NCBI GenBank assembly: GCA_030737835.1
Contig: JAUJYN010000014.1
Location: forward strand, 2,758,259 to 2,822,258
Direction: 5' to 3'
DNA: 64,000 bases
Source of the DNA: Acorus gramineus
Taxonomy: Eukaryota > Streptophyta > Magnoliopsida > Acorales > Acoraceae
Shown in pieces: positions 12,301 through 21,382 of the stretch. The notes under the pieces are model-generated. The model was not told where the DNA came from. It ran no database searches and saw only the letters and a list, made by a program, of their open reading frames with translations. The position numbers and the translations under genes were made by a program. Every line of letters begins with the position of its first letter. The first letter of the stretch is position 1.

Positions 12301-14087
12301 ATTAAAGTGTTCAAATAGGAGCGACGTTAGGTGTTGATAAACATCGGAACGTTAGTGGAGGAGCGGAGGGAAAGAATTTTCTTCAAATCCCGAGCCTTTT
12401 GTAAGGTGATTTTTGTTGCTTTCTTGCGAGATATAGAGTTTAGTGGGTGGCGGCTGTGTAGCGGGGGAGGTACGAAACGATAAGATAGCGCTTTGTGACT
12501 GACCAAATTATTCAAACAAAGTAACGGAAAACGTACGAAAAGGCTATCTAATTATCTGCCCCTCCGGTTGACTGTTAGAAGATTTGTGCTTTCGTAACCA
12601 AGTCTTCGTTTATGCATCCAAGCAGTTACCGGCTCCATTGGACCGCTATAAGGATCCTTCTCTGTGGTGCACTTTGGGCTGTTGAGCTACTGGCTAAGAC
12701 TTCAAAGAAAAAAGACTACTCTAATCTATCTACGACATTGATTTATGCCGAACGCAGAAAAAATGCTGTGCACCTAAACTCCCGTTAGGTCACCCTTGCG
12801 CCTACTGTCATTTTCGGCGATCGCCTAAACTCATTTCATTTACTGCAACATTCTCCTCTAGGTCACTGCTTGATTAGTATCTTTCCTTGCTTTTTTCCTC
12901 ATTAGTCGCATCCTTCCTCGCAACTGTCGCCTTCCTTGATCGATTGTCTTTTATTTATCGTCCTCCCTATGGTATGGTCGCCTCGTTCTACCATACGTTC
13001 TCTACAACTTCACTTTGACAAAGTTTAGGCTGTAGCAAGATGCACAATTCACTGAACTTAGTGTCTATCTCTAGTAAGGCTTTAAACTCGAGGCGAGTGA
13101 CCCTTGATCCGCCACCCTCGCAGGTGGACGTGGACCCACCACAAATACAGGTTAGAGTGAATCGACTGACTAGGAACGAGGGAATAGTTATTAATAAAAA
13201 GACCCTACGACGAGAGGTAGGTATCGCAATGACAAAGAAGGTTGGGTATCAGTTGGAGATCTCAAGGTGCGTTAGCATACGAGCATCGCATTCCCTTCAG
13301 TGAAGCGTTATTGTAAACTCTAGAACGAAGTGCAGTTGGAGAAACGAGGCAAAAAATGGAAGTGCTCGGAACATTTGGACAAATCACTTACTTATGAAAT
13401 ACAAAGTAGTGGATTGAAAAGACTGAGTTTAGTCTCGTCTAGAGACCTAGCCCAAAGGGTAACCTCCTATCCATCGTCGTTGTATGGATGGCTAAACCAT
13501 TGAAAAGAAGTAGTCAAACCAGTGAAAAAGCAAGTAGTTTCGGACTAAGAAAAAGCAGCAGCGATTGTTTAAAATACAGTTAGGGTTTTGTATAGATAAC
13601 ACTGCAGTGGAGTTCATTCCCGCTTCCTTCACGAGCAGCGGATCTCTCTATTTCTATCTGTGCTTTCGCCTAATTTAAATCCGTTTTTTTTTTATGGACG
13701 AGAAATAGGAAAGAAGCATCGCATGAGGGAGACAGAAAATGCTTCCTAGTAACCTTTGCTCAAACGTCTGTCTTCGCTCACGCTTAATAGCAGCCCTGCC
13801 CCAATGACCTATAGCCGGTGTGCGGAGTTTACGAAGCGAATAAATAAAGTGTAGCGACCGTTATAGTGAGTCAACAAAACAAGGAACAGCAGCTGCATTT
13901 CTAAAAAAGACCTAAGCAGAAATAGAGTTTAGGGAGGGAGAAAAGAGTGTGTCGAAGGTTACACGATCGATGGTAGTCTGGTCAAAATGCTATGCACCTG
14001 GCTGGATACGTCTGTCTCATTTGGTTCTTTGTAAGCAGTAAGTATTGGTCTTGCTGTTGGAGGAACTGTCTATCTCATAGTAAGTGC
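12300..14087. other. Organelle-like (probable mitochondrial) DNA, piece 1 of 5
   Basis: Base composition changes from AT-rich nuclear spacer to a more even mix with many CTTCG/CGAAG-type words, as in plant mitochondrial spacers. No known mitochondrial gene is recognised; an 87-codon frame at 13040-13303 (+) matches nothing I know. The piece ends at the AGTGC duplication of LTR C and resumes at 17563. Assignment rests mainly on continuity with piece 5, which carries a mitochondrial-type tRNA. Confidence 0.45.
14083..14087 (+). repeat. Target-site duplication AGTGC (left) of LTR C
   Basis: AGTGC precedes the TGTTATATAT start and is repeated at 17558-17562 directly after the terminal GTGACA. 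Confidence 0.93.
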
Positions 14088-14351
14088 TGTTATATATGTG
14101 TCACTTTTAGCCTGCTGGTAACCGTTGGAGCGTTCTGGCAGTTTTTCGTTTTTTTTCGGTTTTCGATCGGAACCGCTAATTTTTGGACTGTTAGCTATTG
14201 TCCTGAGTTAGAGGACTCCGATTGGAAATCTAACTGTATATTTGGTTGCCTGGTGCCATTTTAGGCCTCTCACGAAAATTTCATTGAATTCCGGTAACGT
14301 TTCCAAAATTTCGCAGTTCCGGGGCGTATCCGGGTATTTTAAGTGACTTGC

Positions 14352-14359
14352 TATATAAA
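14352..14359 (+). promoter_or_regulatory. TATA box of LTR C
   Basis: TATATAAA sits about 30-45 bp upstream of the ACTATTCATCAT motif that is conserved at the same place in LTRs B, H and K. This suggests that retroelement transcription starts there. Confidence 0.55.
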
Positions 14360-14829
14360 GGAAATCTAAAAAGCTGATGGCACTATTCATCATCCCTACC
14401 AAATGAAATCTCTCTCTCCCCTCTCTCGTTTTCTTTGATTTGAGCCCCTTAGAGCCCTCAAACCCAAAAACCCAAAGCATAGAAAGTGTAGATCGGGTCC
14501 CGATCTACACCCCGGTGCTTTCAAATCCGGATTTCGGCCAACCTAGCCCTCCCATCCGCCCTCTCTTCTCCTCAGATCCGAGCCATTTCGGAGGTGGGAG
14601 TAGATCTCGGTGTTGGAAGCCTTTTGGGAGAGGTTTCGGTGCGTGGAGAGCAACCGAACATCCTTTCTTTCCCTTGGTAAGCCCTTTTTCCTCTTCTTTT
14701 TGGCTTAGATGTATGTTAGGAAGGGGGGGGGGGGGGGTTTGGGGTTGGGTGGTGGTCGGCGGCTGTCGGTGGCTGTCGGAGGTGGTTGGGGGGGGTCGGA
14801 GGCCGATGGATGGGTGGTGGAGGTGCTCG

Positions 14830-15720
14830 GGCATGGGGGTTGCAGTCCCGGGCAGCAGGCAGCACAGGCAGCGCTCAGGCACGCGCAGCAGGCGTGCAGC
14901 GGCAGGGCGCGCGCGAACGTGCGCGCGGGCGTGCGCTCGGGTTGGCGCTGGGCGTGCTGGGTGCTGGGCGTGCGGGGCGCGCAGGGTAGACTGGCAGGGC
15001 TAGCTCGGGTAGGATGGCTGGGCTGTGCGCGCTGGCAGGCCTGGTTGGCAGGCTGGGCGCGCAGGCGAGCAGGGCAGGAGGTGCTCGGGCATCAGGCGGG
15101 CAGTGCCGGGCGTGCAGGCGAGCGGTGCTCGGGCCACTCGACGATGCGGGAAGGGAGGCAGCGCGGGCAGGCTGGTAGGCGCGCTGGGCGCGTGCTACCA
15201 GGCGCGCTGGGCGCGTGTTGCGCGGGCGTGCGCGTGGACGCTGGGTGAGGGTCCCGAGTGCTGGGCGCTGAGCGCTGGGAGCTGGTCGCGGGTGCTGAGC
15301 GCTAGGCGCTGGGCACCGCAGAGGAGCATGCGCACGGGGCGCTGGGCAGAGGCGCAGGCGTTCGAGTGGTGAGGAGGGCAGTGGGTGCGAGCGGGTGGTG
15401 CGCGCGTGGTGCGAGCGGGGCGAAGCTGGTGGTGCGCGCGAGGTGCGCGCAGGGCGTGCGGTGTGCTCGCGGGTCAGCGCGGGGCGTGTGGGGTGCGCGC
15501 GGGCTGCTGCGACGAGGCGCATTGGGCGCGCGGCGCACCGGGTGGCTCGGCTGCGGGTCCAGGCGTGCGGGCAGGGGCCTGGCGGTGCGCTTGGGTGAGC
15601 GGGCTGAGGCGCGGTGGCGCATCCGGGAGCGGGTGTCCGTGCGGATGGTTGCCGGGGGTGCGGGAGTGTGTCGGGGTGCTCGGGCTAGCGTGTGTACGGG
15701 TCGTATGTACGTTTGCCCGA
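14830..15720 (+). repeat. GC-rich, CpG-dense core of LTR C
   Basis: About 0.9 kb of GCGCGC-, CTGGGCG- and GTGCGCG-rich DNA with short internal direct repeats (for example GGCGCGCTGGGCGCGTG). It gives long spurious open frames on both strands. Shorter or longer versions lie in A (1033-1590), B (6056-6470), D (19722-20215), H (22270-23215), J (24987-25345), I (29195-29660), E (35030-35325) and K (63420 onward). It is missing from LTR F. In the proposed splice model it lies inside the first intron. Confidence 0.85.
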
Positions 15721-15803
15721 GTGTTGGGTATTTAATTGTGTAGTTTGGTATACTTTGTAGTGTTTGTGGGTTTTACTCACCAAGTTACTATCCTGTCTTG
15801 CAG

Positions 15804-15839
15804 ATCTTGACGGACGGTCGCGCGACAACTCGGATTCCG
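15804..15839 (+). other. 36-nt micro-exon candidate in LTR C
   Basis: Bounded by GTCTTGCAG on the left and GTGAGTGGG on the right, with CTCACC 25-30 nt upstream as a plausible branch point. Confidence 0.5.
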
Positions 15840-16888
15840 GTGAGTGGGACAATCCAACCCTGTAGTGAGGCGTTATACGCTTTTGGGCGTATATCGACAT
15901 CTCCTGGGGCACCATGGATTTATATTAAACCGTTGTAAAGTGTATTCCATTCGAGCATGATTTAAAATGTAGAATGCATGCTACCCTAGACTGTGCATGT
16001 TAGGGACTTGCACCCTTAGGATGTGTAAGAGCCATGCATCATGTCCCCCTGTTCTCATGCTAGGAAGCCTTGGCCTATGCATGTGTCCTACTAGTTTATT
16101 TATTAAATTAAATGCTAGTATACGTTAATTGCATGCCTTAGATAATATTATAGGGAGGGGCCTTGCGAGGTCAACATTGAAACCGGGTTTGGGTACTCCG
16201 TGTTCCTTGTTTGGTTGTCGGGATGTCCTGTATCGGGACCTCATGCTGCCCTCCCAAGGTTCTTGTCCCAATAATATTATATCTTTAGTTGATAATTAAT
16301 GATTTATCCCTTGTACGATTATTAGCATCTTAGTGAATATTATAGGGGAGGGGCCTTGCGAGGACAGCGGCGAGACCCGGGTTAGGGTACTCCGTGTTCC
16401 TTGTTTGGTTGTAGGGGTGTCCTATATCGGGAACTCACGCTGCCCTCCCAAGTTTCTTTCCCCCAGTAATATTCCAACCTTGCTATTATTGTACATGTTC
16501 CCCGCATCTTGGTTATGCGCCCTGGAGGAATTCTGAGGAATTCAGGACATTAGAGTCATTGAGGTGTGTAGTCGGCGGATCCGAGTGGATCATGTGCGTA
16601 TGGATAGGCTGTTCTGTCCCCTTCGTTGGATCCGGTAGAGGCTGCCCCAGCGTTAGAAAGGTCGTCCCTTCCAAGGGTTCCCATCAGTAGGCGCCTCCTG
16701 ATTTTGGTTTCGGACTGTGCTGAAGTTGTGGGTGAGGGCTCCCATCAGTGGGCACCTCCTGATTTGGTTTCGGACTGTGCTGAATGTGGGAGTAGACCAA
16801 GCGGCCTACGGAGTGGAGGAGAGACTATCGGTGGACCAAGGGTGACCAACAGGCTAGTCAGTCCCAAAATCCTATGTCACCCGTGGTA

Positions 16889-16912
16889 GGGTGAGGGTGA
16901 GGGAGTAGTGGG
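16889..16912 (+). other. G-quadruplex-type motif in LTR C
   Basis: Four GGG tracts separated by TGA, TGA and AGTAGT lie in 24 bp. Similar four-tract motifs are at 7244-7264 (B) and about 26231-26254 (J); weaker versions occur in the other copies. Confidence 0.6.
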
Positions 16913-17557
16913 TTGGCGATGAGCGACCCGCTGGTTTTGTGATTGGATGATTATCAGTCCCAATATCCTGCGTCACCTGATGAGGGTGAGGGTGAGGGTG
17001 TGGTGGGTCGTCGATGGAGCGACCCACTGGGTTATGTGTTATGCCACTTAGAGGCTGGATAAATAAATGAATTGTGGTCAATATTGTCTGTGATGCATGG
17101 GTTGTGCTGTTCACTGAGCGTGTGGCTCACCCCTCGCATATGTTTTTCCCCAGTTGCCACTGAGCCTGAGCTGGAGCCGGAGCAGTAGTTGGAGCCGTCC
17201 GAGGGATTCCTTCAGTAGCGGAGCAGCGCTACGTTCCGCAAGTGCCAGAGGCTATCAGCATCCCTTCTTGGCTGTATGTATTTTATTTCCGTGCTTGGCA
17301 CGCGTTTGTATATATTCAGTTGTATTGGTGTATATTGGCTCTCACAGGACAGATGATTGAGTATCGAGTCTGTAGTATGTTTATTTACAGATTCAGTCTT
17401 TTGCTTCCGCATTTGGTGTATATATCATGTCAGCCCCTTTGTTGTCAATGTGTCATTCTGGTTGTTTGTGTATGATATATTATTGACCTCCTGTGTAGAT
17501 TCTGATATTTTATATACACTTGCCGCATCCCGGGGACGGCCGCCCTGGGGCGTGACA

Positions 17558-18366
17558 AGTGCTGACCCATCGTCTATTGTTGGAAAAATAAAGTATTTGA
17601 ACTCACTACGCTTGCCTTAAGCTGATGACAGAGAATCAAGAAAAACCAAGATCGGAGCACCTAGTGGATAGTAAAATCGGTTAGCATAAACCAGCCAGAG
17701 GGTCATCTACTTTTTGTTGTGAGACAGACATGCTTAAATGTCCATGCAGCTAGCTTGTGTTAGAGAAGATCCTGGATAAGATGATGGATAAATAGAAACG
17801 GAGACAAAAAGGTTTGTTCGTCTTCCCATGGCCCTTCTTCGAGCATTCCATGGTGAGTTGTGGAAAAGTTCCTTTGTCACCCTAACTATCTGTCTGATTC
17901 AGTGCGATGTCAGAGTCTCAGTGCAAGAGTAAAAGGGAAGAAGGGAAAAAGTAGTGTCAGTGCCAAAGTCTGGTATCAATAGCGAAAGGAAGCGGTAGAC
18001 GAGTGTAGTGAATGGTCGAGTTCAAAGATGTTAATTGTTGGATCGCCCCCACTACGATTGCTTCTATGTATTAAAAATTGACTCATCAATTTGATAAAGA
18101 ATCCCAAAGAACAGAACTTTGGCTTTAAACTTTTTGAGCTAGCGAAATGAGGGTGACAAAGGAAGCGCATAATTTAGTTTTATACTATCCACTGCTGAAG
18201 ATGAAAGAGAGAGGGACACGGATTACCTAGACGAAAACAAAGATACAGATTTTATACAGAATTGAGAGTGATAATAAAATCTATCATTATCGAAGCGGAT
18301 AAATGACGTTTTAGAGCTTCCGCAGTTCCTAATGAAATACCTTTATGTCTATACCCATGGGAGAAG
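17558..18366. other. Organelle-like DNA, piece 2 of 5
   Basis: After the second AGTGC (17558-17562) the sequence of piece 1 continues, until the AGAAG duplication (18362-18366) of the next insertion. No gene is recognised. Removing LTR C joins this to piece 1 without loss. Confidence 0.5.
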
Positions 18367-20700
18367 TGTCACGCCCCAGGGCGGCCGTCCCCGGAACGCG
18401 GCAATGGTATATATGATATCAACAGTCTAAACAGGAGGTCAATAATATACTCCAAACAACATCAAGAATGACAACACAGACTACAATGAGGCTGACATGA
18501 TATATACACAAATAGCGGAAGCTAAAAGACTGAATCTGTAATTCAAAAACATATTACAAACTCGATACATAATCAACAGTCCTGTGAGAGCCAATATATA
18601 TAATGACAACAAAATATAATACAAACGCGTGCTCAAGCACGGAATACAATACATACAAGCAAAGGGGGATGCTGAATGGCCTCTCACACGAAGAACGTGA
18701 CGTTGCTCCGCTACTGCTGACGTGCCTCGGGGAGGTCCTCCTGCGGATCCGACTCAGATATCACTGGAGAAAAATATATGCGAGGGGTGAGCCACACGCT
18801 CAGTGAATAGCACAACCCATGCATCACAATTCATATTAACCTCAAATCAATTATAGCCTCTAAGTGGCAACAACTACACAAACCAGTGGGTCGCTCATCG
18901 CCAACCCACTACACCCTCACCCTCACCCTCAAACTGGTGACATGGTCTTTTGGGACTGACTAGGCTGTTAATCACCCTTGGTCCACCGATAGCCTCTCCT
19001 CCACACCGTAGCTCGCCTGGTCTACTCCCACGATTCAGCACAGTCCGAAACCAAATCAGGAAGTGCCTACTGATGGGAGCCCTCTGTCAGGACGGCATGT
19101 CTAACGCTGAGGAGTCCCTACACGGATCCAATGAAGGGAAGAGAAACAGCCTACCCACATGGATACGATCCACTTGGATCCGCCGACACCGATCTCAACT
19201 CTACAAATGTCATGAATTCTTGCGAGTTCCTGCAGGGCGCATAACTAAGATGCGGGGAAGCATATATTATAACCACAAGGTTATAATATTCTCTAAGGCA
19301 TGCTAATTACAAAACTCGCATTTGATTTAAATAAATTAAACTAAATGGGAAGCATGCGTAGGTCGAGGCTTTCCTAGCATGAAAACATGGTATCAGGATG
19401 CTTGGGCCTTCACACATATCATAAGGGTACATATCCCTAACATGCATGGCCTAGGGTGGCATGGATACTACATAATAATCATGCATGCATAGTTTACAAT
19501 TAATACTATCTAATATGCAATTATGGTGCCTCAGGGGAGGGCAATGCACGCCTAAGTGCATCGAACGCCTCCCAACTGGGTTGGGTTGTCCCACTCACCA
19601 ATACCCGGGTCGTCGCGTGATCGCCCGTCAAGATCTGCAAGACATGGGAAACCGAAACGGTGAGATAAAATACACAAATACGCAAGAAATACTCTAAAAT
19701 TACCCAACACTCGAACAAGAATGCATACGGCCCGTACGCACGCGAGTTCGAGTGCCCCGACACACTCCCGCACCCCCGGGCAGCCATGCACACGGCCACA
19801 CGCACGCACGTGCACGGGTGCGCACGCACGCACGCAGCCCCGCGCCCCGGGCGCACTGCCGCGCCCCTGCCCGCACGCCCAGACATGCCGCACGCTAGCG
19901 CGCACGCTTGCGAGTGCCCGCGCGCACTGCTCATCCAGCCCCGGGTGCACCAGCACGCACTGCGCCCCAGCGCAGCACCTCGCGCGTACCCCCGCACGCA
20001 CTGGGCCCCAGCGCAGTACCCCCGCGCCCACTGCTGCTCCCCTACGCAGCAGCCGCTCGCATGCCCGCGCGTACAGCCCGCGCGTACGTGCGCACGCCCG
20101 CCAGCGCACCCGACTGCACCAGCGCACCCGCCTGCGCCTGCCTGCGCTTACCTGTGCGCGCAGGCTCGCCCGCACGCGCGCGGATGACCCCGCACGAGCG
20201 CCCGAGCCATTCCACACACCCCCAACAGCCCCCCCAACCCCCTAACCACCATGCATGCCATGCATACCCATAAGAAACCCTAAACAAGCATCTACACAAA
20301 AAAAGGAAGGAAGAAAGCTTACCCAAGGGAGGAAAGGAAAGGAGAGATCTTCGGGTGCTCTTCGCGCACCGATTTTCCACCACCAAAGCCACCACTGCCA
20401 AGACCTCCCTCAGCCCTAAAGGTGGCTGAAAACAGAGGTAAAAAGGGGCTAAGTGAGGAGGAAAAACAAAGGGGAATGCGAATCCGAGACCATGGAAAGA
20501 TAGATCGGGTCCTCACCTTCCTTTTCTCCTTCTAGGGTTTCTTCTTCCAAGCACCCTAGCTAGATCAAATAGTGGATTTAAAGAGAAGATGAGAGAGCTT
20601 GAGAGAGGTGGAGAAGAAGATGAATAGCATTTACTATACTTGGGCGTGGACCTCTTTAAGTCACCACACACACCACACACACACACTCACCACTCACCAC
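18367..20700 (-). mobile_element. LTR D: 3' LTR of Element 1, truncated
   Basis: It begins TGTCACGCCCCAGGGCGGCC (an LTR end in reverse) after AGAAG and matches LTR E through the (CA)n-rich stretch near 20665-20695. It then switches abruptly to plus-strand integrase sequence. About 400 bp at the U3 end is lost. The GC-rich core (19722-20215) is fuller than in its partner E. Confidence 0.92.
19599..19634 (-). other. 36-nt micro-exon candidate in LTR D
   Basis: On the minus strand it is bounded by GTCTTGCAG and GTGAGTGGG, with CTCACC upstream; same length as in LTR E. Confidence 0.5.
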
Positions 20701-21336
20701 TCGAGTATCCGGATGGCTCCTTACGAGGCGCTCTATGGTCGCAGCTGCAGGTCCCCCTTGTGTTGGGACGAGGTCGGAGAGCGCCAGTTGGAGGGACCAG
20801 AGATCGTTCACCAAACCTCAGAGATGGTGAAGACGATTCGCGAGCGTATCCGAGTCGCTCAGAGTCGTCAGAAGTGCTACGCCGACCGTCGTCGCCGTGA
20901 GCTCTCCTTCGAGGTTGGTGACCATGTCTTCTTGAAGGTGTCCCCAATGAAGGGTATCTTCCGTTTCGGTGTGAGGGGCAAGCTGAGTCCGCGTTTCATT
21001 GGGCCGTTCCTCATCCTCGAGCGAGTTGGAGAGGTGACCTACCGCATAGCTCTGCGCCAACAGTTGGCTCAGGCCCATGACGTCTTCCATGTCTCGCAGC
21101 TGAGGCGCTATGTCCACGATCCTGCTCACGTCATCCCGTTCGAGCCGCTCGTCTTCGAGCCGGACTTGTCTTTCGTGGAGCAGCCGATTGAGATCCTGGA
21201 CCGCCGCGAGAAGAGGCTCCGCACCAAGACCGTCCAGCTGGTCAAGGTGCGATGGCAGCACCGTTCTGGTGCCGAGGCCACTTGGGAGCTCGAGGACGCC
21301 ATGCGTGACGCGTATCCGCATCTTTTCCCTTCTTAG
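20694..21336 (+). pseudogene. Gypsy integrase C-terminal fragment (Element 2)
   Basis: Plus-strand coding sequence starts abruptly at SSIRMAPYEALYGRSC and runs open to a TAG stop at 21334-21336. It includes the HDVFHVSQLRRY motif and the VRWQHRSG..ATWELE chromodomain-like tail. It is very similar to 4480-5124. Only the last third of integrase remains. An apparent start codon upstream at 20599 lies in LTR D and is an accident of the fusion. The fragment is followed by a polypurine tract and LTR H, so it is the 3' end of a plus-strand element whose front was deleted. Confidence 0.9.
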
Positions 21337-21368
21337 ATGTTGTATTTATTTTGAGGACAAAATTTCCT

Positions 21369-21382
21369 AAGGGGGGGGAGAA
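21369..21382 (+). other. Polypurine tract before LTR H
   Basis: AAGGGGGGGGAGAA immediately precedes TGTTATATATGTGTCA of LTR H. Confidence 0.85.

Larger units (their letters stand above)
14088..17557 (+). mobile_element. LTR C: solo gypsy LTR (3470 bp) with TSD AGTGC
   Basis: It starts TGTTATATATGTGTCACTTT, ends GCCGCCCTGGGGCGTGACA, and is flanked by matching 5-bp repeats. With no internal region it is a solo LTR, left by recombination between two LTRs of a full element. From left to right it holds the U3 head, a TATA box at 14352-14359, a pyrimidine-rich leader (14400-14430), a donor-like GGTAAGCC near 14675, a G run (about 14726-14740), a GC-rich core (14830-15720), the micro-exon, two copies of the 110-130 bp block (about 16150-16262 and 16340-16460), G-rich GGGTGA repeats, and a CCCCAG acceptor near 17154. 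It is the best-preserved LTR of this subfamily in the window. Confidence 0.96.

Noticed and set aside
16970..17010. Telomere-like GGGTGA/CCCTCA repeats
   Set aside because: Only two to four units, at a fixed place within every LTR, and not the plant TTTAGGG repeat.
20599..20693. A start codon extending the integrase fragment leftwards
   Set aside because: This part is reverse-strand LTR D joined by a deletion; the Thr/His-rich residues come from (CA)n DNA.
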